Origin: M0027 sp021713415
GTDB lineage: Bacteria; Pseudomonadota; Gammaproteobacteria; Francisellales; Francisellaceae
Assembly: GCA_021713415.1 (NCBI GenBank)
Contig: JAKJJQ010000009.1
Location: forward strand, 13,223-77,222
Reading direction: 5' to 3'
DNA: 64,000 bases
Below, in pieces: positions 1 to 8,715 of this stretch. The position numbers and the translations under genes were made by a program. Each line of letters starts with the position of its first letter. Position 1 is the stretch's first letter. The notes below the pieces were generated by a model that made no database searches, had not been told where the DNA came from, and worked only from the letters and a program-made list of their open reading frames with translations.

Positions 1-211
1 GCTCTTTGGCATGTTTAAAAAATGTTCTTCCAGAAGGCGTTAACTTAACACCCGTTTTAAGCCGGTTAAACAGCCTAGTCCCAATCGCTGTTTCAAGCCT
101 TTTAATACTTAAACTTAATGATGGTTGTGTGATGCCAAGACACTCCGCAGCATGCGTTATGGATTCTTTTTTAGCTACTTCAATAAAATATTGGATGTCA
201 TTAAAATTCAT
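1..211 (-). CDS. LysR-type transcriptional regulator, N-terminal part (cut by window edge)
   Basis: Reading the minus strand from ATG at 211 gives about 70 residues beginning MNFNDIQYFIEVAKKESIT, then AAECLGITQPSLSLSIKRLE and a TRLFNR segment. This is the classic LysR winged helix-turn-helix. The rest, including the ligand-binding domain, lies outside the window. It is divergent from the isocyanide-type operon starting at 319, with 107 bp between them. LysR proteins commonly control the divergent neighbour, and the Pseudomonas pvc genes are controlled by the LysR protein PtxR, so regulation of that operon is a reasonable inference. The effector is unknown. Confidence 0.88.
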   Translation of the reverse strand, partial: MNFNDIQYFIEVAKKESITHAAECLGITQPSLSLSIKRLETAIGTRLFNRLKTGVKLTPSGRTFFKHAKE

Positions 212-234
212 TTAATTTTAGATATTAATATTAC

Positions 235-292
235 CTATTACATAGATAGATGATAGCTAATTTAAACAAAGGATTAAAGTAATTAATATAAT
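235..292 (+). promoter_or_regulatory. Divergent regulatory region of the LysR/isocyanide operon
   Basis: The 107-bp gap holds a good -10 hexamer, TATAAT, at 287-292, 26 bp before the chosen ATG at 319. No good -35 lies 16-18 bp upstream, as expected for an activator-dependent promoter. A short palindromic element, CTAT-TAC-ATAG, lies at 235-245 and could be part of a LysR half-site. The assignment is inferred from layout; the site is short and unproven. Confidence 0.35.
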
Positions 293-318
293 CATAAATT
301 AATCAATTGGATGATCAA

Positions 319-1347
319 ATGACAACAGAGCTTGCAGAATTAAATAATCAATATACATCAACTAACCACCCCCAGAATAAAGACATATTGATTGCTAAAA
401 AAATACTTGCTGAAGTTATTGATTATAGACGCTTGCCTGAGTCGTTTCATTCATGTAAAGGTGTAAACTGCCAGAAATGCGCTCATAAATTTTTGCCTAA
501 TATTATATTAGCTGTTAAAGAGAATAAACCGGTTATATTTGTTCTGCCTGCTTTTCCTGGAAAATCACCTAATAGTGAAAAAGTACTGGGTTATTTACCA
601 GACTATGCTGAAATTATTTCACTTAAATTCTTTGCAACACTTTGTCAGAAGATTAAACAATTCTACCAACCTGGTATAAAAATAATTTTATGTTCAGATG
701 GTAGAGTATTTAGTGATGTTATAGGCATGCAAGAGCAGCATGTTAGTGCTTATCAAACCGAATTAGACAGACTCATTAAGACAATGTCACTTTCTGATAT
801 TTCAACATTTAACCTTGATCACTTATACAGCAAGGTTAGTTTTACTCAAATGCGTCAGCAATTAATGGAAAATTATGGTGAGTCACTTGAGAGTATCAAA
901 GACAAAATTCGCCAAGGTGCAGATCAATCATCAAGTATAGAAGAACAATCATTAAATCAACTTTATCGTGGCATTACTCGTTTCTTATTTGAAGATGCTA
1001 AATATCCTGGTCAATTAAAAAGTAATACCACTTTGCAAAAAGAATCTCGTCAAAAAGCATATGAAGTGATTAGAAGAAGCAATGCTTGGAGTCAATTAAT
1101 CAAAGCCTATTTTCCTTACGCCGTTAGATTATCAATTCATCCACACACATGTGGCTCTGAAAAGCTAGGCATCCGCTTAATTGCTAATGAAGTTTGGATG
1201 ACACCTTGGCATGGTGTTGCTGTCAAACGTAATGATCAATATATTTTACTAAAACGATCACAAGCCGAATCTTTAGGTGCCAAGCTAATCTATTTCCCTG
1301 ATGGGCGTCCAAGTCATTATCAATTACATAAAGATAATATAAATTAA
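319..1347 (+). CDS. pvcA: Isocyanide (isonitrile) synthase, PvcA/DIT1 family
   Basis: The protein has 342 residues from ATG 319; an in-frame TTG at 307 is possible but less likely. Family members convert the alpha-amino group of tyrosine or tryptophan to an isonitrile using ribulose-5-phosphate as carbon donor. Hallmarks include LPAFPGKSPN followed by KVLGYLPDYAE, then IILCSDGRVFSDVIG and VSAYQTEL. The C-terminal part has SIHPHTCGSEKLGIRL and TPWHGVAV. The length fits PvcA/IsnA. It is first in a three-gene operon, 16 bp before a dioxygenase gene as in pvcAB/isnAB pairs, which supports an isocyanide natural product. The substrate amino acid cannot be read from the sequence. Confidence 0.9.
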   Translation: MTTELAELNNQYTSTNHPQNKDILIAKKILAEVIDYRRLPESFHSCKGVNCQKCAHKFLPNIILAVKENKPVIFVLPAFPGKSPNSEKVLGYLPDYAEIISLKFFATLCQKIKQFYQPGIKIILCSDGRVFSDVIGMQEQHVSAYQTELDRLIKTMSLSDISTFNLDHLYSKVSFTQMRQQLMENYGESLESIKDKIRQGADQSSSIEEQSLNQLYRGITRFLFEDAKYPGQLKSNTTLQKESRQKAYEVIRRSNAWSQLIKAYFPYAVRLSIHPHTCGSEKLGIRLIANEVWMTPWHGVAVKRNDQYILLKRSQAESLGAKLIYFPDGRPSHYQLHKDNIN

Positions 1348-1363
1348 AATTAAGGAAGTTCAT

Positions 1364-2200
1364 ATGAATTATAAACAAACTTATCTTAAGCCTTTTGGTG
1401 TATTAATTGAGCCTACTTCAAAAGACAGACATATAAATGATTTAAGCATAGAAATATTACGCAATTTATTTCATGATAATCAACTTATTGTACTAAGAAA
1501 TTTTACTACCTTTAACAATAAAGATGATTTCTCTAATTATTGTCAACTTTGGGGAGAAATTAGTATTTGGCCATTTGGTAAAGTACTTGAATTAATTGAG
1601 CAAGATAACCCTAAAGATCATATTTTTGATCACAGCTATATGCCGCTACATTGGGATGGGATGTATCGTAAACAAATCCCTGAATATCAGATTTTTCATT
1701 GTTTGAAAGCACCCAAAATTAATCAAGGTGGTAGAACTGTTTTTTCAAATACCATCTCTGCTTTAGAACATGCGTCAGTTGAGCAAAAAAAGCTCTGGAG
1801 TAATGTCACTGGCACTTATCAAAGAGAAATGGAGTTCTATCATAGTAAAACTATATCACCAGTGATTACAAAACACCCTTATAAAAATATTTCAGTTATT
1901 CGTTATAATGAACCCGTTTCTATTCAAAATGAAGCATTTATTAACCTGCCAGATATGCATTTTAAAGGTCTTAAAGATAAGCAATTAAATGATTTTCATC
2001 AAAACTTACAGAAAACACTATATGATGCAAATCATTGTTATGCACATCAATGGCATGAAAATGATATTGTTATTGCAGATAATTTTTCACTGTTACACGG
2101 TAGAGAAGCATTTGTATCTAAATCACCCCGCCATCTTCAGCGAGTTCAAGTTTTAAGTAATCCACCCTTTGATAATCCTAGTTTAGAGTCATACAAATGA
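1364..2200 (+). CDS. pvcB: Fe(II)/2-oxoglutarate-dependent dioxygenase, TauD/PvcB-like
   Basis: 278 residues, with the TauD/TfdA fold inferred from an HxD iron motif in PLHWDGMY (about residue 98) and a distal His in LLHGREAF near residue 245, followed by the usual Arg-containing segment RHLQRVQV. In isocyanide clusters the partner PvcB/IsnB oxidises the isonitrile amino acid, causing decarboxylation and desaturation to a vinyl isonitrile. A clean Shine-Dalgarno (AAGGAAG) precedes ATG 1364, and the stop overlaps the next start (ATGA), so the genes are translationally coupled. The PvcB-type role is inferred from the adjacent synthase; the family alone would also allow other substrates. Confidence 0.85.
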   Translation: MNYKQTYLKPFGVLIEPTSKDRHINDLSIEILRNLFHDNQLIVLRNFTTFNNKDDFSNYCQLWGEISIWPFGKVLELIEQDNPKDHIFDHSYMPLHWDGMYRKQIPEYQIFHCLKAPKINQGGRTVFSNTISALEHASVEQKKLWSNVTGTYQREMEFYHSKTISPVITKHPYKNISVIRYNEPVSIQNEAFINLPDMHFKGLKDKQLNDFHQNLQKTLYDANHCYAHQWHENDIVIADNFSLLHGREAFVSKSPRHLQRVQVLSNPPFDNPSLESYK

Positions 2201-3651
2201 AATCAAATAGACAAACTGTTGATATTCTAATTATTGGTGCAGGCCCTGTAGGCTTAATGTGTTCATATCTTGCTCAACTTTGTGGTATGCAAATAATGAC
2301 GATTGATAAATCAGCTCACCCTTTAACTGTTGGTAGAGCAGATGCGTTAAATGCTCGTTCTCTACAATACCTAGAGTTAATTGATTTATTTAAAGACCTT
2401 TATCCCTTAGGAAAGACATGCAATACCAGCTCTGTATGGAAAAATGGTCAGTTTATCTCACGTCAATCCTCATGGTGGGATGAATTAGAAGGATGCTTCC
2501 ATAAACATTTCCTAATGCTTGGTCAGTCTTATATTGAAAATCTACTTGATCAAAAATTAACAGAAACTGGCAACTCAGTTAAGCGTTTAACCGAAGTTAA
2601 AAGCATTAAATTTGAAAATGAAACATGTTTTACAACACTTGATAATGGAGAAATTATTCAATCAAAGTATATAATCGCTGCAGATGGTGCGCACTCATTT
2701 GTTAGAAACTACTTTAATATCCCTTTTGAGATTACTCGTCCACAAATAATTTGGGCTGTTATCGATGGAGTTATTAATTCAAATTTTAATAAAGTTCCTG
2801 AAATTATCGTTTTTCAAGCTGAAACATCTGATGTTGCATGGATTCCAAGAGAAGGTAAAATTGATAGATTTTATGTTCGAATGGATACTAAGAATTTCAC
2901 CCTAGAAGAAGCAGTTTATAAAATAAATCAAGCTATGAAACCTCATTACTTAAACTTTGAAAAAATAGTTTGGTTTTCGCAGTTTTCAGTTAAAGAATCT
3001 GTTGCTGAAAAGTTTTTAATTAATGAGCGTATTTTTCTTGCCGGTGATGCATGTCACATCCACTCAGTTAATGGTGGGCAAGGCTTAAATACAGGACTTG
3101 CCGATGCCTTTAATCTTATTTGGAAACTAAATATGGTATTAAACTTTAACTTTCCAAAAAAAATCTTACAAAGTTATGAAGAGGAACGTAAACCAATTGC
3201 TAATGCTGTTATCAAAACATCTGGAGATCTCGTTCGTGCAACTAAATATTCCCAAGAAAATGGCAACCATGCACAAAACTATGTAAAAACCATACAAAAA
3301 TATGCAGGCTTCATCACAGGAATGGGTGTGCGCTATGGAAATCAAGGTCTACAGGGCGAAAGACTATTTGACTTTGAAGTTTTTAACTCAACGAAGAAGC
3401 TAAAAATATACTCGCTTTTAGAATATACTAAATTTAATTTATTAATTTTTAGCAATAATACAATACTACCAACACTACCCAAATTTATTAATATAATTCA
3501 AATTTATCCAAATAAGCATAAAAATGGCTACTGGAGCAATGAATCTAAATATTCTAATCAAGCCATACTAGTCAGACCTGACTCTTTCATCGAAAAGTCC
3601 TTACCACTAGATGAAGTTAATAGCTTAGTTAATGGTATATACAAAAATTAA
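2197..3651 (+). CDS. FAD-dependent aromatic monooxygenase (PheA/TfdB type)
   Basis: 484 residues. The N-terminus has the Rossmann motif IIGAGPVGLMCSYLA, and the second FAD motif GDACHIHSVNGGQGLNTG lies at about residues 283-300, followed by DAFNLIWKL. This is the class A flavoprotein hydroxylase architecture; the last ~100 residues are a thioredoxin-like tail as in phenol hydroxylases. It overlaps the dioxygenase gene by 4 bp and presumably hydroxylates the product of the first two enzymes. It is not the PvcC type (a FADH2-dependent monooxygenase of the HpaB kind), so the cluster is not a simple pvcABCD copy. No strong terminator is visible downstream. Confidence 0.85.
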   Translation: MKSNRQTVDILIIGAGPVGLMCSYLAQLCGMQIMTIDKSAHPLTVGRADALNARSLQYLELIDLFKDLYPLGKTCNTSSVWKNGQFISRQSSWWDELEGCFHKHFLMLGQSYIENLLDQKLTETGNSVKRLTEVKSIKFENETCFTTLDNGEIIQSKYIIAADGAHSFVRNYFNIPFEITRPQIIWAVIDGVINSNFNKVPEIIVFQAETSDVAWIPREGKIDRFYVRMDTKNFTLEEAVYKINQAMKPHYLNFEKIVWFSQFSVKESVAEKFLINERIFLAGDACHIHSVNGGQGLNTGLADAFNLIWKLNMVLNFNFPKKILQSYEEERKPIANAVIKTSGDLVRATKYSQENGNHAQNYVKTIQKYAGFITGMGVRYGNQGLQGERLFDFEVFNSTKKLKIYSLLEYTKFNLLIFSNNTILPTLPKFINIIQIYPNKHKNGYWSNESKYSNQAILVRPDSFIEKSLPLDEVNSLVNGIYKN

Positions 3652-3792
3652 TTTTAAATAAAATGACTTATCGTTAATAAAAACCTTATAAATTACAACA
3701 TATTATTTAGTCATAACCCTTAAATTTATATAAAAATAATTTTCTATATTATAATTAACTATATACAATTTATAATATAGATAAACGCTCTT

Positions 3793-4449
3793 ATGAATGT
3801 TAATCATGTACTATTTAGATATACAGAAACTGATTTAATTATATCATTAATGAAAATTTTAAAGGCTTATGATGTTGATACGGCGTTACATTCTGAGCGT
3901 GTGTCTATGCTAGCAGGTAAAATTGCTCAACAATTGAACTTATCTTCTTTTCAAACTAAAGGTCTTAAAATTGGTGCCCTACTTCATGATATTGGCAAAT
4001 TAGCCATACCCCTTAATACCTTAAATACGCCTGTAAAATTATCTGAAGAAACATTCAATCTAATGAAAAACCATCCAAAAATAGGTTCAGAACTTCTAAA
4101 CCATATTCATTTTCCATGGCCAGTTACAAAGATGATCGAACAGCATCATGAAAAAATAGATGGTAGTGGCTACCCTTATGGATTAAAAGGCAGTCAAATT
4201 TGTTTTGAAGCCAAAATCATTGCAGTTGCTGACTTATTTGATGCATTATATTCAAAAAGAGCCTATAAGCAATCTATAGAATTAGACTTAGTGATTCAAA
4301 TTATAAATGAATCCAAGGCTACTAAATATGATGAAACTGTTCTACTAGCACTTGAAAATATCATTAAAAAAGATATCTATCAATTATCTGAAGTTGAATA
4401 TCAAAGCCAATATCAAATTCAACATTTAAAGTCTTATCTAAGCCTATAA
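3793..4449 (+). CDS. Stand-alone HD-GYP domain phosphohydrolase (putative c-di-GMP phosphodiesterase)
   Basis: 218 residues, almost entirely one HD-GYP domain. The metal-binding HD motif is in LLHDIGKLAIP (about residues 67-77), the second His cluster is EQHHEKIDGSGYPYG (GYP at about 120), and AKIIAVADLFDAL follows. No receiver, PAS or membrane domain is attached. The family hydrolyses cyclic di-GMP. It is a single-gene unit with a very AT-rich upstream region (TATAATATAG close to the start). No GGDEF or other c-di-GMP gene lies in the window, so its signalling context is unknown. Confidence 0.88.
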   Translation: MNVNHVLFRYTETDLIISLMKILKAYDVDTALHSERVSMLAGKIAQQLNLSSFQTKGLKIGALLHDIGKLAIPLNTLNTPVKLSEETFNLMKNHPKIGSELLNHIHFPWPVTKMIEQHHEKIDGSGYPYGLKGSQICFEAKIIAVADLFDALYSKRAYKQSIELDLVIQIINESKATKYDETVLLALENIIKKDIYQLSEVEYQSQYQIQHLKSYLSL

Positions 4450-4496
4450 ATATGATAAAATAACTTTCTTTAGAACTTAGCCAAAGGATAATTAAA

Positions 4497-5084
4497 ATGG
4501 ATAAAAAACTTTTTGCAGTTATGTTAGGTGGTAGAACAGATGGTGCACATATTGAATTACATGATTTGGTCTTTACTATTGGTAATACTTTAGAAGAAAC
4601 TTATCCTAAATTAGTTAAAAAGTGGTTTGGCAATACATATAAAAGCTTACATATAGACGCTTCCTTAGAACTTGATATTGTTGATGGTTATCGTATTTCA
4701 CTATCATCTAAGCCACCAGAAGAGAATGAAACTACCAATCAACTTTACTGTATAAACTTTGGAGGTTATCAAAAAGATTTCTTTGGTGAAATTCATGAGG
4801 TAGCTTATTTAGTTGGTAATCGTAAAAAAGATGTGGTTAAACGTGCTAAAGAAATACTTTGTGTTAATACCTATCAGCAACATTGTGATGATAACTTTGT
4901 TATTGGTAGTAAAAACTTAAAAAAAGATGTTGACGATATTATCGCCCTTAATAACATTGATGGTTATTACATTACTCTAACGCCAACAACAGAAGTATCA
5001 ACACAACAAATTCAATCTAATTATATACGCCTAGATACAGCAAAAGTTTTATCACAGCTACAAACTGACAAAGCAGTTATCTAA
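4497..5084 (+). CDS. DUF1543 domain protein
   Basis: 195 residues. The N-terminal half matches the DUF1543 pattern: KLFAVMLGGRTDGAHIELHD, then a conserved aromatic/Asp region around KKWFGNTYKSLHIDA. The segment around 85-110 (LYCINFGGYQKDFFGEIHEV) looks like a second copy of the same motif, as is usual in this family. The function is not known. No signal peptide or membrane segment, so cytoplasmic. A SD-like AAGGATAA precedes ATG 4497. Confidence 0.75.
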   Translation: MDKKLFAVMLGGRTDGAHIELHDLVFTIGNTLEETYPKLVKKWFGNTYKSLHIDASLELDIVDGYRISLSSKPPEENETTNQLYCINFGGYQKDFFGEIHEVAYLVGNRKKDVVKRAKEILCVNTYQQHCDDNFVIGSKNLKKDVDDIIALNNIDGYYITLTPTTEVSTQQIQSNYIRLDTAKVLSQLQTDKAVI

Positions 5085-5226
5085 CATCAATAACTATCTT
5101 TTTATATAAAACCACTTGATCAAAATTTAATCTCTAGCATCTTTAAGCATTTTAAGATAAAATAGCGCCAGCATTTTAAGTATGAAAAATATAAAATAAT
5201 AAAAGTTTAAATTTAAAGGCAAATAA

Positions 5227-7125
5227 ATGATTTATCCTGAACATTACGATGTTATTGTTGTCGGTGGTGGACATGCTGGTACAGAAGCGGCAAGCGCTAG
5301 TGCTCGAATGGGTGCAAAAACATTATTATTAACACAAAATTTAGATACCATTGGCCAAATGTCATGTAATCCAGCTATTGGTGGTATTGGTAAAGGTCAT
5401 CTTGTCAAAGAAATTGATGCCTTAGGTGGTATTATGGCAAATGCTATTGATGAAGGCGGTATTCAGTTTCGTACTTTAAATTCAAGAAAAGGCCCTGCTG
5501 TTAGAGCTACTCGTGCACAAGCAGACCGTGCTTTATATAAAGAAGCTGTCCAAAAAAGATTGCAGAATCAAGAAAACTTAACCTTATTTCAACAGTCAGT
5601 CGATGATTTAATTGTTGAAAATGACCGTGTTTGTGGCGTTATTACGCAAATGGGGCTTAGCTTTAGAGCAAACTGTGTTATTTTAACGGTCGGTACGTTT
5701 TTAGGTGGTAAAATCCATATTGGATTTAATAATTTCCAAGGTGGACGCGCTGGCGACCCACCCAGTAATGCATTAGCCAAGCGATTACGCGCACTACCAT
5801 TTCGTGTTGGCCGTCTTAAAACTGGTACACCCCCTCGAATTGATGCTAAAACGGTCGACTTTTCAGTCATGCAAATTCAACCAGGTGATAATCCAACACC
5901 TGTTTTTTCATTTTTAGGTAATATTAGTGAACACCCTAAACAAGTGCCTTGCCATATTACCCATACTAATGAAAAAACACATCAAATTATTCGTGATAAC
6001 CTTAATCGTTCAGCAATGTATGGCGGAATTATTGAAGGTATTGGTCCACGTTATTGCCCATCCATTGAGGATAAAATTGTACGCTTTGCTGATAAATCAA
6101 GTCATCAGGTATTTGTTGAGCCTGAAGGACTTAATAGTACAGAGTTATACCCAAATGGTATTTCAACATCGCTACCTTTTGATGTACAGCTTAACATTGT
6201 TCGTTCAATGAAGGGATTTGAAAATGCTCATATAACTCGCCCAGGCTATGCCATTGAATATGACTTTTTTGACCCAAGAGACCTTAAACCAACACTTGAA
6301 ACTAAGTATATTAATCAGCTGTTTTTTGCAGGTCAGATTAATGGTACAACAGGTTATGAAGAAGCAGCAGCTCAAGGGCTTATTGCAGGTTTAAATGCGG
6401 CACTAATTACCCAAAATAAAGAACCGTGGTACCCTAGACGTGATGAAGCCTATATTGGTGTATTAATTGATGATTTAATTACCAATGGTACTTTAGAGCC
6501 TTACCGTATGTTTACATCACGTGCAGAATACCGCTTGATACTTCGCGAAGATAACGCTGACTTAAGATTAACGCCAATTGGCTATAAACTTGGTTTAGTT
6601 GATAAAAAGCGTTGGCTTATCTTTGAAGAAAAACAACAATTAATTGAGAATGAAATTAATCGCTTGCGCAAATTATGGATTGGACCTAAAAGCCCAAAAG
6701 CAAAAGAATTAGAAACGATACTGCCTCAGCCAGTTACATCTGATGTTAATGCTTTTGACTTACTTAAGCGTCCTGAAATGAGCTATGAGAAATTAATGCT
6801 TGTCAATGCGATTGGCCCTAAAATTGAACATACGCAAGCGACAGAACAAATTGAAATTCAAGCTAAATATGATGGCTATATTACACGCCAATATCATGAG
6901 GTTGAAAAACATAAAGAAATGGAATCTTTACAAATTCCACAAACTTTAGATTATCAACGTATTCAAGGCTTATCAAATGAAGTACGTCAAAAATTAATTG
7001 ATGCGAAACCAACAACAATTGCACAAGCGTCAAGGATTTCAGGCGTTACACCTGCAGCAATTAGTCTTTTACTAGTTTATTTAAAGAAAATTAATCTCTC
7101 GAATAAGCTGAAAGAAACCGTTTAA
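5227..7125 (+). CDS. mnmG: tRNA uridine-5-carboxymethylaminomethyl modification enzyme MnmG (GidA)
   Basis: 632 residues, the normal length. With MnmE it installs the cmnm5 group on wobble U34 of several tRNAs, using FAD and methylene-THF. Seen: FAD motif DVIVVGGGHAGTEAA, the signature GQMSCNPAIGGIGKGHLVKE, LKTGTPPRI, and GYAIEYDFFDPRDLKPTLE with QINGTTGYEEAAAQG. The C-terminal helical MnmE-binding region ends with a SNEVRQKL and RISGVTPAAIS segment typical of GidA. It is monocistronic here; rsmG/parAB, common neighbours elsewhere, are absent. Confidence 0.97.
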   Translation: MIYPEHYDVIVVGGGHAGTEAASASARMGAKTLLLTQNLDTIGQMSCNPAIGGIGKGHLVKEIDALGGIMANAIDEGGIQFRTLNSRKGPAVRATRAQADRALYKEAVQKRLQNQENLTLFQQSVDDLIVENDRVCGVITQMGLSFRANCVILTVGTFLGGKIHIGFNNFQGGRAGDPPSNALAKRLRALPFRVGRLKTGTPPRIDAKTVDFSVMQIQPGDNPTPVFSFLGNISEHPKQVPCHITHTNEKTHQIIRDNLNRSAMYGGIIEGIGPRYCPSIEDKIVRFADKSSHQVFVEPEGLNSTELYPNGISTSLPFDVQLNIVRSMKGFENAHITRPGYAIEYDFFDPRDLKPTLETKYINQLFFAGQINGTTGYEEAAAQGLIAGLNAALITQNKEPWYPRRDEAYIGVLIDDLITNGTLEPYRMFTSRAEYRLILREDNADLRLTPIGYKLGLVDKKRWLIFEEKQQLIENEINRLRKLWIGPKSPKAKELETILPQPVTSDVNAFDLLKRPEMSYEKLMLVNAIGPKIEHTQATEQIEIQAKYDGYITRQYHEVEKHKEMESLQIPQTLDYQRIQGLSNEVRQKLIDAKPTTIAQASRISGVTPAAISLLLVYLKKINLSNKLKETV

Positions 7126-7222
7126 AATAAACACAAAAAATTAAACTTAAAATTTCTCAGAGATTAATTAATCTGATATTATAGTATTCCTTAACCTTCA
7201 AACTGGATGAAATGAGGAATCT

Positions 7223-8596
7223 ATGGATCAGTCAAATCAAAAAATTGTCTATATCATCGCTATTGTTGCTGCAATTGCTGGTTTATTGTTTGGATTTGAT
7301 ACTGGAGTTATTAATGGTGCTTTAACACCGATGTCAATTGAACTAAATATTAAACATGATTTTCTAAAAGGATTAATTGTTGCTTCAGTACCTTTAGGTG
7401 CGCTCTTTGGTTCAATGATTAGCCCAATTTTTGCAAATCGTCTGGGGAGAAAATACAGTATTTTTATCTCAGGGATTTTATTTTTACTATCAACGATTCT
7501 TGTTAGCATTGCAGATCGCACTCTATTTGTTGAAATTGGTCGTTTGTTTATGGGAATTTCAATTGGTTTGTCAGCTACCATTGTGCCAATGTACTTATCT
7601 GAAATTGCACCAACTAGAGTTCGTGGTGCATTAGTTGTATTATTCCAACTAGCTGTCACTATTGGTCTTGTAATGGCGTTTATTATTAATCATTTTTTTG
7701 AAGATAATTGGCGTGGCATGTTTTTATTTGGTGTACTACCATCAAGCTTACTTGTCATTGGAATGATTTTTCTACCTCAATCACCTCGCTGGCTTTATAT
7801 GAAAGAAAAGAAAAATAAAGCAAAAAACGTTATAGAAAAATTAAATGCGCCATCAGAAGTAAATCAAATACTTGAAGGCTTAAATCATGCTGTAGCACAT
7901 AAACAAAAATCCCTGATTAGTATTTTAAAAGATAAACACCTTTTTAAATTAGTCTGCCTTGCATTTGGATTATTTGTTGCTCAACAGTTAACCGGCGTAA
8001 ATACAATTTTTTATTATTCAACACATATTTTTAAAGACGCTAATTTACATTTTTTTGCTAATAATACAGCAACAATTGCAACGATTATTTGTGGCTTAGT
8101 TAATGTTTTATCTACTGTGATTGCCATTTGGATTATTGAAACACTAGGGCGTAGAATGTTACTAATTTATGGTATGATTGGCCAAATTTTTGCTTTATTT
8201 GTCTGTGGTGTTGCATTGTCTCATTCATTTGGCGATATCAGTGGCATTATTGCTTTATTCGCAGTACTTTTATTTATCTTCTTTTTTGCTGTTAGTTTGG
8301 GTGGCTTACCTTATGTATTAATGGCTGAAATATTCCCGCTTTCGGCAAGAGAAAAAGGTATGGCAATTGCCAATTGTGCTAATTGGGGATTTAATTTTTT
8401 AGTTAGCGTTAGTTTTTTAGTTTTAGTTGATTACTTAGGCATTGATCATACATTTTATTTATATGCCATGTTAACACTTGTTGCATTAATCATATTTATT
8501 AGAGTAATGCCAGAGACAAAAAATGTATCGCTCGAAACCATTGAAGATCATATTTATGAAGGTAGAAGCTTACGTTATATTGGGCAAACTTCATAA
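7223..8596 (+). CDS. Sugar-porter family MFS transporter
   Basis: 457 residues and 12 predicted membrane segments, likely a proton-sugar symporter of the inner membrane. Sugar-porter signatures are visible: GFDTGVINGAL in TM1, NRLGRKYS after TM2, QQLTGVNTIFYYST in TM7, ETLGRRMLL after TM8, and the C-terminal PETKNVSLETIE. It resembles the GalP/XylE/AraE group, but the sugar cannot be stated. SD AGGA lies a few bases before ATG 7223. Monocistronic. Confidence 0.9.
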   Translation: MDQSNQKIVYIIAIVAAIAGLLFGFDTGVINGALTPMSIELNIKHDFLKGLIVASVPLGALFGSMISPIFANRLGRKYSIFISGILFLLSTILVSIADRTLFVEIGRLFMGISIGLSATIVPMYLSEIAPTRVRGALVVLFQLAVTIGLVMAFIINHFFEDNWRGMFLFGVLPSSLLVIGMIFLPQSPRWLYMKEKKNKAKNVIEKLNAPSEVNQILEGLNHAVAHKQKSLISILKDKHLFKLVCLAFGLFVAQQLTGVNTIFYYSTHIFKDANLHFFANNTATIATIICGLVNVLSTVIAIWIIETLGRRMLLIYGMIGQIFALFVCGVALSHSFGDISGIIALFAVLLFIFFFAVSLGGLPYVLMAEIFPLSAREKGMAIANCANWGFNFLVSVSFLVLVDYLGIDHTFYLYAMLTLVALIIFIRVMPETKNVSLETIEDHIYEGRSLRYIGQTS

Positions 8597-8715
8597 CAAT
8601 CAAAAATACTTTATAAAATACAATTAGCCAAGATAAAACTGAAGTCTACACTTAGTCTTTTAATTGATTTATGGTATATTCCCTCTGTAAATTAATTTTA
8701 ATTGGATGATTTTTA

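Noticed and set aside
7249..7659. 136-codon open frame on the minus strand inside the sugar transporter gene
   Set aside because: It is a shadow of the clear sugar-porter gene on the plus strand; no SD and no recognisable protein.
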